Shown here piece after piece: positions 42,259 to 51,637 of a stretch of DNA of 64,000 nt. Below the pieces are notes generated by a model. That model was given only the letters and a program-made list of their open reading frames with translations. It made no database searches and was not told the DNA's origin. The stretch is from contig OZ241368.1 in NCBI GenBank assembly GCA_965200525.1, forward strand, positions 4,092,001 through 4,156,000, read 5' to 3'. Numbering within the stretch: the stretch's first letter is position 1; the number at the start of each line of letters is the position of its first letter. The DNA is from JANNPJ01 sp965200525 (lineage in GTDB: Bacteria; Actinomycetota; Actinomycetes; Actinomycetales; Kineosporiaceae). Position numbers and translations under genes: made by a program.

Positions 42259-42563
42259 CCCTGCCCGAGCTTGAAAGGTCGGGTCTGACGGTTTCTGGCT
42301 GATCAGGTTCAGAAGGGCGGCTCAGCGGAGTCCCTGGCTGCTTCCCCGGTTCCGGCCTCCGAGCGACCGGTGGGCCGTTGGTGGCCCGGTCGGAGCATCT
42401 GGGGGGTAGGCGGGGAGCAGGCGGGTGGCGGGCGGGGGCAGGCGGGAGCGTGCGGGGGAGCGGCCTCGGCGACGCCGTAAGCTGGGGGACCTTCTCCGGA
42501 GTGCCGGAGCGGGTTTTTGTGTTGTCTAAGCGTCAGACCACCTCACCAGCATTACGGAGAGTC
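42259..42563. other. Intergenic region before mfd with a G-run tract
   Basis: 305 bp without a credible gene. It holds an imperfect hairpin (about 42357-42397, CTCCGA...ACCGG...GGCC with its partner) and then, from 42401 to 42460, a stretch with at least seven runs of three or more Gs on the plus strand, which could form a G-quadruplex. The mfd start follows about 100 bp later. Confidence 0.5.
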
Positions 42564-45500
42564 TTGAGTCTCACCGGAATTCTTGATCTGCTCGGCGCCG
42601 ACCGCGCCGTCACCGAAGCCATCCGGGTCGCCCGTGACGGCAGCGAGGCGCTGGTCGACCTCACCGCCCCGCCCGGGCTCAGGGCCCCGCTGGTCGCGGG
42701 CCTGGCTCGCGCGACCCCGGAAGGCGCCGGCCGCACCGTGCTGGCCGTGACCGCCACCGGTCGCGAGGCCGAAGATCTCGCCTCGGCCCTGCGCTGCTTC
42801 ATCCCCGGGCACGCCGTGGCCGAGTTCCCGGCCTGGGAGACCCTGCCGCACGAGCGGCTCAGCCCCCGCAGCGACACCGTCGGGCGCCGCCTGGCCGTGC
42901 TGCGCCGGCTGGCCCACCCCGACGCCGACGGCGAGGGCGGCCCGATCCAGGTGGTGGTGGCCCCGGTCCGCGCCGTCCTGCAGCCGCTCGTGAAGGGCCT
43001 GGGCGAGCTGGTCCCGGTGGCCCTGGAGGCCGGCGAGGAGGTGGAGCTGACCGACGTCGTCGAACGACTCGCCGCCGCTGCCTACGCCCGCACCGAGCTG
43101 GTCGAACGGCGCGGTGAGTTCGCCGTGCGCGGTGGCATCCTGGATGTCTTCCCGCCGACCGAGGAGCACCCGCTGCGGGTCGAGTTCTGGGGCGACCAGG
43201 TCGAGGAGATCCGCTGGTTCGCGGTCGCCGACCAGCGCAGCCTGGAGATCGCCCCCGGCGGCCTGTGGGCCCCGCCCTGCCGCGAACTGCTGCTCACCGA
43301 CGAGGTGCGGGCCCGGGCCGCGGCCCTGGCCGACCGGCTGCCCGGGGTCGCCGACCTGCTGGCCAAGGTCGCCGCCGGGCTGGCCGTGGAGGGTATGGAG
43401 TCGCTCACCCCGGCCCTGGTCGACGGCATGGAGCCGGTGCTGGACGCCCTGCCCGAGGGCACCGTGGTTGTGCTCTGCGACCCCGAACGGGTCCGGGCCC
43501 GGGCCCACGACCTGGGCGCCACCAGCAAGGAGTTCCTCGACGCGAGCTGGATGAGCGCGGCCGCGGGCAGCGCCGTCCCGGTCGACCTGGAGCCCGTGCT
43601 GGGGACGGCGTCCTTCTGGTCGCTGGCCGAGGTCCGCGAGCACGCCCTGAACGCGGGCATCCCCTGGTGGAGCATCTCGCCGTTCGGCCTGGACGACGCC
43701 ACCGCCGGTGGCAGCGGCCCGGTCGACGAGGGCGAGCTCAGTGCCCGGGTGTTCGTGCCCGACGTCCAGGCCCCCGAGGCCTATCGGGGCGACCGGGAAC
43801 AGGCCATCGCCGACATCGGTGGCTGGCTGCACGAGGGCTGGCAGGTCGCCGTCGTCACCGAGGGCCACGGCCTGGCCAAGCGGGTGGTCGAGATGCTCTC
43901 CGAGGCCGACCTCGCCGTCACCCTGGTCGACGACCTCTCGACCCCGCCCGAGCCGGCCATCGCCGCGGTCGGCACCGGCGGCCTGGGTCACGGCTTCGTC
44001 GCCCCGGCGCTCAAGCTGGCCGTGCTCACCGAGTCCGACCTAACCGGTGGCCAGATCGGCGGCACCACCACCAAGGACATGCGCAAGATGCCGGCCCGGC
44101 GGCGCAACGTCGTCGATCCGATGCAGCTGGCCCCCGGCGACAACGTGGTCCACGAGCAGCACGGCGTCGGCCGGTTCGTCGAGATGATCCAGCGCACCAT
44201 GGGCGGCGCCACCCGTGAGTACCTGGTGATCGAGTACGCCCCGAGCAAGCGCGGCCAGCCCGGCGACCGGTTGTTCGTGCCCAGCGACGCGCTCGACCAG
44301 GTGACCCGATACGTCGGCGGGGAATCGCCGACCCTGAACAAGCTCGGCGGCTCCGACTGGGCCAAGACCAAGGGCCGCGCGCGCAAGGCGGTCAAAGAGA
44401 TCGCGGCCGACCTGATCAAGCTCTACTCGGCCCGGATGGCCACCTCCGGGCACGCGTTCGGCCCCGACACGCCCTGGCAGCGCGAGCTCGAGGACGCCTT
44501 CGCCTACGTGGAGACGCCCGACCAGCTCGTCACCATCGAAGAGGTCAAGGCCGACATGGAGAAGCCGATCCCGATGGACAGGCTGATCTGCGGTGACGTC
44601 GGCTACGGCAAGACCGAGATCGCCGTGCGGGCCGCGTTCAAGGCGGTCCAGGACGGCAAGCAGGTGGTCGTGCTGGTGCCGACCACGCTGCTGGTCCAGC
44701 AGCACCTGGACACCTTCACCGAGCGGTACGTGAACTTCCCGGTGGTGGTCAAGGGACTGTCCCGGTTCTCCGCCGAGGCCGACGCGAAGCTGGTCAAGGC
44801 CGGTCTGGCCGACGGCTCGGTCGACATCGTGATCGGCACCCACCGGCTGCTGACCAGCGATATCAAGTTCAAGGACCTGGGCCTGGTCGTGGTCGACGAG
44901 GAGCAGCGGTTCGGCGTCGAGCACAAGGAGAAGCTGAAGCAGCTGCGGACCAACGTCGACGTGCTGGCGATGAGCGCCACGCCGATCCCGCGGACGCTGG
45001 AGCTGGCCGTCACCGGCATCCGGGAGATGTCCACGCTGGCCACCCCGCCGGAGGAGCGCCACCCGGTGCTGACCTTCGTCGGCGGCTACGACCAGCGGCA
45101 GATCACCGCGGCCATCCGCCGCGAGCTGCTGCGCGAGGGCCAGGTGTTCTACGTGCACAACCGGGTCGAGTCGATCGACCGGGCGGCCGCGAACCTGCGT
45201 GAGCTGGTGCCCGAGGCCAGAATCGCCGTCGCTCACGGCAAGATGGGCGAGCACCAGCTGGAGCAGGTCATCGTCGACTTCTGGGAGAAGAAGTTCGACG
45301 TCCTGGTCTGCACCACGATCGTCGAGACCGGCCTGGACATCTCCAACGCCAACACGCTGATCCTGGAGCGGGCCGACCTGATGGGCCTGTCCCAGCTGCA
45401 CCAGTTGCGCGGCCGGGTGGGGCGCGGTCGCGAGCGGGCCTACTCGTACTTCCTCTACCCGCCCGAGCGGCCGCTGACCGAGACCGCGCTCGACCGGCTG

Positions 45501-46184
45501 CAGACCATCGCGGCCAACACCGACCTCGGGGCCGGCATGCGGGTGGCGATGAAGGACCTGGAGATCCGCGGCGCCGGCAACCTGCTCGGCGGCGAGCAGT
45601 CCGGCCACATCGCCGGGGTCGGGTTCGACCTCTACATCCGCCTGGTCGGCGAGGCCGTGGCCGACTTCCGCGGCACCGCTGAGGAGGAGTACAGCGAGGT
45701 GAAGATCGACCTGCCGGTCGACGCCCACCTGCCGCACGACTACCTGCCCGGCGAGCGGCTGCGCCTGGAGGCCTACCGCAAGATCGCCGAGATCTCGGCC
45801 GAGGACGGGCTCGAAGCCGTCCGGGCCGAGCTGGTCGACCGGTACGGGCCGATGCCCGAACCGGTGGCCAACCTGCTCGAGGTGGCCCGGTTGCGGGTGC
45901 TGGCCCGTCGGGCCGGCCTGTCCGAGATCACCGCCCAGGGCACGTCGATCCGGTTCGGGCCGGTCGAGCTGGCCGACTCGGCCGAGATGCGGATGATGCG
46001 GCTCTACCCGGGCACCTCGATCAAGCAGACCGTGCGGGCCGTTCTGGTGCCCCGGCCGATGACCGCCCGGTTCGGCGGCCAGCCGCTGCGGGACACCGCC
46101 GTCCTGCGCTGGGCCAGCGAGTTCATCGAGGCGATCGTGATCGGCAAGGTCTCCGCCGCCGCCACGGTCGGCGCTCGACGGTAG
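42564..46184 (+). CDS. mfd: Transcription-repair coupling factor Mfd
   Basis: Removes RNA polymerase stalled at lesions and recruits UvrA. About 1206 residues: UvrB-like N-terminal part, RNA-polymerase interaction domain (around DNVVHEQHGVGRFV), RecG-like helicase (Walker A GDVGYGKTE with Lys683; DEEQ at 778-781; QLRGRVGR) and the C-terminal D7 domain. The start is placed at TTG 42564 (LSLTGILDLLG), because Streptomyces Mfd begins MSLHGLLD from memory and GGAG lies just upstream; the frame is open further upstream through the G-run tract, and a GTG at 42519 is possible. Confidence 0.95.
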   Translation: MSLTGILDLLGADRAVTEAIRVARDGSEALVDLTAPPGLRAPLVAGLARATPEGAGRTVLAVTATGREAEDLASALRCFIPGHAVAEFPAWETLPHERLSPRSDTVGRRLAVLRRLAHPDADGEGGPIQVVVAPVRAVLQPLVKGLGELVPVALEAGEEVELTDVVERLAAAAYARTELVERRGEFAVRGGILDVFPPTEEHPLRVEFWGDQVEEIRWFAVADQRSLEIAPGGLWAPPCRELLLTDEVRARAAALADRLPGVADLLAKVAAGLAVEGMESLTPALVDGMEPVLDALPEGTVVVLCDPERVRARAHDLGATSKEFLDASWMSAAAGSAVPVDLEPVLGTASFWSLAEVREHALNAGIPWWSISPFGLDDATAGGSGPVDEGELSARVFVPDVQAPEAYRGDREQAIADIGGWLHEGWQVAVVTEGHGLAKRVVEMLSEADLAVTLVDDLSTPPEPAIAAVGTGGLGHGFVAPALKLAVLTESDLTGGQIGGTTTKDMRKMPARRRNVVDPMQLAPGDNVVHEQHGVGRFVEMIQRTMGGATREYLVIEYAPSKRGQPGDRLFVPSDALDQVTRYVGGESPTLNKLGGSDWAKTKGRARKAVKEIAADLIKLYSARMATSGHAFGPDTPWQRELEDAFAYVETPDQLVTIEEVKADMEKPIPMDRLICGDVGYGKTEIAVRAAFKAVQDGKQVVVLVPTTLLVQQHLDTFTERYVNFPVVVKGLSRFSAEADAKLVKAGLADGSVDIVIGTHRLLTSDIKFKDLGLVVVDEEQRFGVEHKEKLKQLRTNVDVLAMSATPIPRTLELAVTGIREMSTLATPPEERHPVLTFVGGYDQRQITAAIRRELLREGQVFYVHNRVESIDRAAANLRELVPEARIAVAHGKMGEHQLEQVIVDFWEKKFDVLVCTTIVETGLDISNANTLILERADLMGLSQLHQLRGRVGRGRERAYSYFLYPPERPLTETALDRLQTIAANTDLGAGMRVAMKDLEIRGAGNLLGGEQSGHIAGVGFDLYIRLVGEAVADFRGTAEEEYSEVKIDLPVDAHLPHDYLPGERLRLEAYRKIAEISAEDGLEAVRAELVDRYGPMPEPVANLLEVARLRVLARRAGLSEITAQGTSIRFGPVELADSAEMRMMRLYPGTSIKQTVRAVLVPRPMTARFGGQPLRDTAVLRWASEFIEAIVIGKVSAAATVGARR

Positions 46185-46212
46185 CCGCCTGATGTCCGGC
46201 ACCGGTGAGCGA

Positions 46213-46218
46213 TAGCAT
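46213..46218 (+). promoter_or_regulatory. -10 hexamer of the SurA-like lipoprotein gene
   Basis: TAGCAT ends 6 nt before the GTG at 46225; no ribosome-binding site is present, so the transcript is probably leaderless. Confidence 0.45.
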
Positions 46219-46224
46219 CGCCTC

Positions 46225-46824
46225 GTGACTCGCAGCCCGCGCCTCGTCGGCGCCGTCGCGGCCCCCGCGCTGGCCGCCGTACTCGCCCTCACGCTGTCCA
46301 GCTGCGACACCTCGCAAGCCGGGGCCGCGGCGACCGTGGGAGACCGCCGGATCTCGGTGTCCGAGGTCCAGAACGGCTACCGCGACATCGTGGCCGTGGT
46401 CGGCCCGGACCAGCAGATCACCCAGACCCAGATCCTGAACCTGCTGATCCTGGAGCCCTACCTGATGCAGCAGGCGTCGGCCGAGGGTCGCGGCGTCTCC
46501 GATCAGGACGCCCGGCTCGACCTGCAGAGCGCCGCCAACGGCAAGAAGGTCGACGTCAGCGCGGCCGGTCTCAAGGTCTGGAAGGCCAGCATGGCCAACT
46601 CGGCCCTGCAGAGCGACCAGCAGACCGCCCCGGCCAAGCTGCAGGCCGCTTACCAGCAGATCGGCGTGGAGCTCAAGAAGGACAGGGTGCACGTGAACCC
46701 CCGCTACGGCGGCCGACTCGACTACACCACGTTCAACATCCTGCCCGAGACGCCGGACTGGCTGGTGACCAAGGCTCCGGCGGCCTCGGCCACGCCGGTG
46801 CCGGGAGCGACCCCCACCCCGTGA
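46225..46824 (+). CDS. SurA N-terminal-domain-like lipoprotein
   Basis: A 199-residue exported lipoprotein: signal with lipobox LSSC (Cys27), then a helical SurA/PrsA-type chaperone region (about 35-150; VGDRRISVSEVQNGYRDIV is typical of SurA_N). There is no parvulin peptidyl-prolyl isomerase domain, so it would be a chaperone-only form. The C-terminal tail is Ala/Pro/Thr-rich. It overlaps mazG (GTGA). The same trio mfd - SurA-like lipoprotein - mazG is known from Streptomyces, from memory. Confidence 0.8.
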   Translation: MTRSPRLVGAVAAPALAAVLALTLSSCDTSQAGAAATVGDRRISVSEVQNGYRDIVAVVGPDQQITQTQILNLLILEPYLMQQASAEGRGVSDQDARLDLQSAANGKKVDVSAAGLKVWKASMANSALQSDQQTAPAKLQAAYQQIGVELKKDRVHVNPRYGGRLDYTTFNILPETPDWLVTKAPAASATPVPGATPTP

Positions 46825-47831
46825 GCGCGAGCGTGCCCGCCGAAGGCCGGGTCACGCTGATCCTGACCAGCCCTCGGGCCGCTGTCGGCCTGCTCACCTG
46901 GGCCGGCTGGGAACGGCTGCGCACGGCGGGCCGGGTGCTGGCCGCCGATCCCGACCCGGGCTGGCTGGCCGCCTTCGACGAGGCCGGGATCCAGATCGAG
47001 GACGTCGCGGGCCTGCCCATCGGGCAGCGGGCCGGTCGGCTGGTCGAGGACGCCGCTACCGGTCGCGAGCTGGTCTGGTGGGGCAGCCCGGACGGCGATC
47101 CGGGGCTGACCGACGCCCTGGCCGAGCACCTGTCCCGGCGGGCGGTGGCCGGCCGCCCGCCCGAGATCGAGGTGCTGACCGCCTCGCACGACGTCCCCGG
47201 TTCGCGGGTACTCGACCTGGTCGCCGTGATGGACACCCTGCGCTCGCCCGGCGGCTGCCCCTGGGACGCCGAGCAGACCCACACCTCGTTGCTGCCGTAC
47301 CTGCTCGAGGAGACCCATGAGGTGATCGAGGCGGTGGAGGCCCGGGACCGCCACCACCTGGTCGAGGAACTCGGAGACCTGCTGCTGCAGGTGGTCTTTC
47401 ATGCCCGGGTGGGCCAGGAGAACCAGACCGAGCCGTTCGACATCGACGAGGTCGCGGCCGGCATCGTGGCCAAGCTGATCCGCCGTCACCCGCACGTCTT
47501 CGGCGGCCCGGAGCAGCAGCTCGACTCGGCCGCCGAGGTCGAGCAGAGCTGGGAGCAACTGAAGGCGGTCGAGAAGCCGCGCCGCCAGGCCTTCGAGGGG
47601 ATCCCGGCGTCCCTGCCCGCTCTGGCCCGGGCTCAGAAGATGCTCAGCCGCCTGCAGCGGGCCGGCACCGAAACCGACCTGGCCGCCGCGATCAGCACCG
47701 CCGCGGCCGGCGACGCGCTGGCCGAGAACCTGCTCACCGCCGTCCGTACGGCCTTGCGCGACGGCCTGGACGCGGAGGCCGCGCTGCGCTCGTCGCTGGC
47801 CCGGCTGCCCGACCCCGGAACCGGCGCCTGA
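46821..47831 (+). CDS. mazG: MazG-family nucleoside triphosphate pyrophosphohydrolase
   Basis: A 336-residue house-cleaning enzyme that hydrolyses non-canonical NTPs to NMP and PPi. The MazG domain (about 130-250) has CPWDAEQTH, EETHEVIEAV and VEELGDLLLQVVFHA, whose Glu and Asp residues bind Mg. The first ~115 residues (VTLILTSPRAAVGLLTWAGW...) look like a reduced or strongly diverged N-terminal domain, as in mycobacterial MazG. The GTG start overlaps the lipoprotein stop. Confidence 0.92.
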   Translation: MSASVPAEGRVTLILTSPRAAVGLLTWAGWERLRTAGRVLAADPDPGWLAAFDEAGIQIEDVAGLPIGQRAGRLVEDAATGRELVWWGSPDGDPGLTDALAEHLSRRAVAGRPPEIEVLTASHDVPGSRVLDLVAVMDTLRSPGGCPWDAEQTHTSLLPYLLEETHEVIEAVEARDRHHLVEELGDLLLQVVFHARVGQENQTEPFDIDEVAAGIVAKLIRRHPHVFGGPEQQLDSAAEVEQSWEQLKAVEKPRRQAFEGIPASLPALARAQKMLSRLQRAGTETDLAAAISTAAAGDALAENLLTAVRTALRDGLDAEAALRSSLARLPDPGTGA

Positions 47832-47886
47832 CCACAGCCGTCCGCTCCGACTCCCCAACCGTGCAGGTCTGAGGCACGATGGGGGC

Positions 47887-49566
47887 ATGCGTGAGCAGCA
47901 GGGAGACGACCCGATCACGACCGCGCGGTTTCGCGACGTCGCCACCAAGGTGCTCGACGCCCTGCTGCAGGCCGCCCCGGAACAGGCGACCGCCCACGGC
48001 GACCACCGGTTCGACGAACAGCTGACCGACTACGCGGACGACGCCGTGGTGGCCCGCGGGGCCATGCTCACCGAGGCGCTGGCCGCCCTGGACGACGTCG
48101 ACGACACCGGTCTGCGGCCCGCCGACCGCGTCGACCTGGAGATCCTGCGCTCCCAGGTGACCGGCAGCCTGTGGGAACTGAGCGAGCTGCGCTGGTACGA
48201 GCGTGACCCGCTGATCCACCTGCCCGGCGAGGGCCTGTACCCGCTGATCGCCCGGGCCGGCGGGCTGCCCTCCGACCGGCTGCGCTCGCTGGCCGGCCGG
48301 CTGGCGCTGGTGCCCGACCGGCTGGCCACCGCCCGGCAGGTGCTGCACGACATGCCGCGGGTGCACGTGGAGACGGCGATCGCCCAGGCCCGCGGCACCC
48401 GCTCGCTGCTCACCGACGAACTGCAACCCCTCCTGGCCGAGGACGCCGCGCTGGCGCCCCGGGTGGCCCAGGCCCGCGACGAGGCGCTGGCCGCCCTGGC
48501 CGAGCACACCCGCTGGCTCGAGGCCCAGCTCCCGGTCAGCGACGGCGACCCGCGCCTGGGCGAGCAGGCCTACGCGGCCCGCCTCTGGTACGCCCTGGAC
48601 ACCGAGACCGGCCCCGACGCCCTGCTCACCCGGGCCGAGAGCGACCTGCAGGGGATCGAGGAGGAGATCCGCGAGCTGGCCGCCCGGATCGAGGGCGGCC
48701 CGGCCCGCGACGGTCAGGTCCGCGAGCTGCTCGACCGGGTCGCGGCCCAGGCCCCGGTCACCGATCAGAGCGTGCTCGGCCTGTGCGAGCAGGCCCTGAC
48801 CCACCTGGACGCGCGGGTGCGTGAGCTCGACCTGGTCAGCGTGCCGGACGCTCCGGTCAGGATCATCGTGATGCCACCGGCCCGGCGCGGGGTCGCGGTG
48901 GCCTACTGCGACGCGCCCGGGCCGCTGGAGCCGGACGGCGCCGGCCTGCCGACCTTCTTCGCCGTCTCGCCGGCCCCGGACGACTGGGACGCCGAGCAGG
49001 TGGCCTCGTTCTACCGCGAGTACAACGGCCACATGCTGCGCGACCTGGCCGTGCACGAGGCGATGCCCGGGCACGTGCTGCAACTGGCTCACGCCGCGCG
49101 CTACCGGGGGGCGACCCGGGTCCGCTCGGCCGCCGGCAGCGGACCGTTCGTCGAGGGCTGGGCGGTCTACGCCGAGGAGCTGCTGGCCCACGCCGGGCTC
49201 GGCCTCACCGCCGCCGAGGACGACGCGTTCCGCCTGCAGCAGCTCAAGATGCAGCTGCGGACCACGATCAACGCGATCCTCGACGTCCGGGTGCACTCGC
49301 GCGGGATGACCGAGGACGAGGCCGTCCGGCTGATGACCCTGCGGGGCCACCAGGAGGAGATCACCGCGGTGGGCAAGTGGCGCCGGGCCCTGCTGACCTC
49401 GGCCCAGCTGTCGACGTACTACGTCGGCTACCGGGAGATGTCCGACATCGCCGCCCGGCTCGGCACCGCCCGGCCGGCCTGGTCGGCCCGCCAGGTGCAC
49501 GACGAGATGCTCGCCCACGGCACGCCTCCGCCGCGCCACCTGCGCACCCTGCTGGAACTCGACTAG
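47887..49566 (+). CDS. DUF885 family putative metallopeptidase
   Basis: A 559-residue all-helical protein of the DUF885 family. The HExxxGH-type motif AVHEAMPGHVLQLAH (about 388-402) is the presumed zinc site, and GPFVEGWAVYAEEL contains a further metal ligand candidate. Physiological substrate unknown. The ATG at 47887 has CACGAT 6 nt upstream, fitting a leaderless mRNA. The last codons and stop are the first unit of a 17-bp tandem repeat that continues into the intergenic space. Confidence 0.85.
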   Translation: MREQQGDDPITTARFRDVATKVLDALLQAAPEQATAHGDHRFDEQLTDYADDAVVARGAMLTEALAALDDVDDTGLRPADRVDLEILRSQVTGSLWELSELRWYERDPLIHLPGEGLYPLIARAGGLPSDRLRSLAGRLALVPDRLATARQVLHDMPRVHVETAIAQARGTRSLLTDELQPLLAEDAALAPRVAQARDEALAALAEHTRWLEAQLPVSDGDPRLGEQAYAARLWYALDTETGPDALLTRAESDLQGIEEEIRELAARIEGGPARDGQVRELLDRVAAQAPVTDQSVLGLCEQALTHLDARVRELDLVSVPDAPVRIIVMPPARRGVAVAYCDAPGPLEPDGAGLPTFFAVSPAPDDWDAEQVASFYREYNGHMLRDLAVHEAMPGHVLQLAHAARYRGATRVRSAAGSGPFVEGWAVYAEELLAHAGLGLTAAEDDAFRLQQLKMQLRTTINAILDVRVHSRGMTEDEAVRLMTLRGHQEEITAVGKWRRALLTSAQLSTYYVGYREMSDIAARLGTARPAWSARQVHDEMLAHGTPPPRHLRTLLELD

Positions 49567-49617
49567 GGCTGGAACTCGACCAGGGCCGGAACTCGACCAG
49601 GGCCGGAACTCGACCAG
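49551..49617. repeat. Tandem 17-bp repeat at and after the DUF885 stop
   Basis: Four near-identical units (GGCCGGAACTCGACCAG type): 49551-49566 inside the gene end, then 49567, 49584 and 49601. The first contains the TAG stop; later units have CAG or CCAG there. It looks like replication slippage that copied the gene's 3' end. Confidence 0.8.
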
Positions 49618-49738
49618 CCGCCGGGTCGAACAGCTCACGAACTCTGGACTGTCCGGACAAGGTCGCCTCAGGGTCGGCCGCTAGGCTCTGGGCGTAGGAG
49701 AAATAACACGTTCGGCGACGAGCAGGAGCGATTGACGC

Positions 49739-51022
49739 ATGGCAACCATCGAAGCCGTTGGAGCTCGGGAGATCCTCGATTCCCGAGGCAACCCCACCGT
49801 TGAGGTCGAGGTGGCCCTGGACGACGGGACGCTGGCCCGCGCGGCCGTCCCCTCCGGTGCCTCCACCGGGGCGTTCGAGGCCGTCGAGCGGCGTGACGGC
49901 GACAAGGCCCGCTACGGCGGCAAGGGTGTCGAGCAGGCCGTTCAGGCCGTCCTCGACCAGATCGGCCCGGAGCTGCTCGGCTTCGAGGCCAGCGACCAGC
50001 GCCTGATCGACCAGGCGATGATCGACCTGGACGGCACCGACAACAAGGGCTCGCTGGGCGCGAACGCCATCCTCGGGGTCTCGCTGGCCGTGGCCAAGGC
50101 CGCCGCCGACTCGGCCGAGCTGCCGCTGTTCCGCTACATCGGCGGCCCGAACGCGCACATCCTGCCGGTGCCGATGATGAACATCCTCAACGGTGGCGCG
50201 CACGCCGACAGCGGCGTCGACATCCAGGAGTTCATGGTCGCCCCGCTGGGTGCGCCGACCTTCAAGGAAGCCGTCCGCTGGGGCGCCGAGATCTACCACT
50301 CGCTGAAGTCCGTGCTGAAGTCGCAGGGTCTGAGCACCGGCCTCGGCGACGAGGGCGGCTTCGCCCCCAGCGTGCCCAGCAACCGGGCCGCGCTCGAGGT
50401 CATCTCGACCGCGATCGAGAAGGCCGGCTTCTCCCTCGGCACCGACATCGGCCTGGCCATGGACGTCGCCGCGACCGAGTTCTTCGCCGACGGCAGCTAC
50501 ACCTTCGAGGGCGCCAAGCGCACCTCGGAGGAGATGATCGCCTACTACACCGAGCTGGTGAACGCGTTCCCGATCGTCTCGATCGAGGACCCGCTGGACG
50601 AGAACGACTGGGACGGCTGGACGGCGATCACCGCGGCCCTGGGCAACCGGATCCAGATCGTCGGCGACGACCTGTTCGTGACCAACCCGGTCCGGCTGCA
50701 GAAGGGAATCGACACCCTCGCCGCCAACGCCCTGCTGGTCAAGGTCAACCAGATCGGCACCCTGACCGAGACCCTGGACGCGGTCGCGCTGGCGCACCGC
50801 AACGGGTTCCGCTCGATGATGAGCCACCGCTCGGGCGAGACCGAGGACACCACCATCGCCGACCTGGCCGTGGCCACTGACTGCGGTCAGATCAAGACCG
50901 GTGCCCCGGCCCGGACCGACCGGGTGGCCAAGTACAACCAGTTGCTGCGGATCGAGGAGGAGCTGGACGACGCCGCGGTGTACGCCGGCGCCGGCGCTTT
51001 CCCGAGGTTCAACCGCAACTGA
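49739..51022 (+). CDS. eno: Enolase
   Basis: Converts 2-phosphoglycerate to phosphoenolpyruvate in glycolysis. 427 residues; ASTGAFEAVERRDGD (substrate loop), the catalytic Glu in GLGDEGGFAP, metal residues in IEDPLDEND and GDDLFVTN, the catalytic Lys in LLVKVNQIGTL, and the signature SHRSGETEDTTIADLAVA. AGGAG lies about 10 nt before the ATG, and TAGGCT at 49682-49687 could be its -10. It is followed within 25 bp by divIC. Confidence 0.97.
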   Translation: MATIEAVGAREILDSRGNPTVEVEVALDDGTLARAAVPSGASTGAFEAVERRDGDKARYGGKGVEQAVQAVLDQIGPELLGFEASDQRLIDQAMIDLDGTDNKGSLGANAILGVSLAVAKAAADSAELPLFRYIGGPNAHILPVPMMNILNGGAHADSGVDIQEFMVAPLGAPTFKEAVRWGAEIYHSLKSVLKSQGLSTGLGDEGGFAPSVPSNRAALEVISTAIEKAGFSLGTDIGLAMDVAATEFFADGSYTFEGAKRTSEEMIAYYTELVNAFPIVSIEDPLDENDWDGWTAITAALGNRIQIVGDDLFVTNPVRLQKGIDTLAANALLVKVNQIGTLTETLDAVALAHRNGFRSMMSHRSGETEDTTIADLAVATDCGQIKTGAPARTDRVAKYNQLLRIEEELDDAAVYAGAGAFPRFNRN

Positions 51023-51034
51023 ACCGGCGCAGGC

Positions 51035-51040
51035 TAGCCT
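51035..51040 (+). promoter_or_regulatory. -10 hexamer of divIC
   Basis: TAGCCT ends 6 nt before the ATG at 51047 with no ribosome-binding site; it predicts a leaderless start within the short gap after eno. Confidence 0.45.
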
Positions 51041-51046
51041 GAGTCG

Positions 51047-51637
51047 ATGAGTCCGCGACGTCCTCCCGCTCCCGGTGTTCCCGGCCCCCGGCCGACGAGC
51101 ACCGGGAGCAGTGGGCGTCGCCCGATGGGCCCGCCCTCGGGCAAGCCCCGCTCGGCCAGCGCCCCCGGCTCACGCCCGGCCGCCTCGACCCGCCCGCGGG
51201 CCGGTACCGCCGGGCGGACCGACTCGACCCGCGGTGGCACCCGGGCCGGCAGCGGCCGGCCGATCTGGGTGCTCGGCGCGGTGGCCGTCGTCCTGGCCCT
51301 GCTGATCCTGCCCTACTTCCAGAAATGGCTGATCCAGCGCTCGGAGATCGAGTCGGCCCGGGCCGCGGTCAGCCAGTCCCAGAAGGACGTCGCCGCGCTC
51401 ACCCAGCAGCGGGCCCGCTGGGCCGACGACGACTACGTGAGAGCCCAGGCCCGGCAGCGACTGAAATACGTGATGCCGGGCGAGACCGGCTTCGTGGTGG
51501 TCGACCCGAAGGTCCCCACGGCCCCGTCCACCGATCCCGCCGACGTGGCCGCCGCTCCGACCGGCGACCGGCCCTGGTTCTCCCGGGTCTGGCTGTCGGC
51601 GCAGGTCGCGGCCGATCCCACCGACCCCCAGAAATGA
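51047..51637 (+). CDS. Septum formation initiator (DivIC/FtsB family)
   Basis: A 196-residue division protein. Residues 1-70 are a disordered Pro/Arg/Ser-rich cytoplasmic arm; a single membrane helix spans about 72-91; a coiled coil follows (about 98-128), then the family motif DDDYVRAQARQRLKYVMPGETGFVVVD (key part RQRLKYVMPGE). It works with FtsL/FtsQ at the septum. It sits between eno and the DUF501 gene with an ATGA overlap, as in M. tuberculosis (Rv1024). Confidence 0.93.
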   Translation: MSPRRPPAPGVPGPRPTSTGSSGRRPMGPPSGKPRSASAPGSRPAASTRPRAGTAGRTDSTRGGTRAGSGRPIWVLGAVAVVLALLILPYFQKWLIQRSEIESARAAVSQSQKDVAALTQQRARWADDDYVRAQARQRLKYVMPGETGFVVVDPKVPTAPSTDPADVAAAPTGDRPWFSRVWLSAQVAADPTDPQK

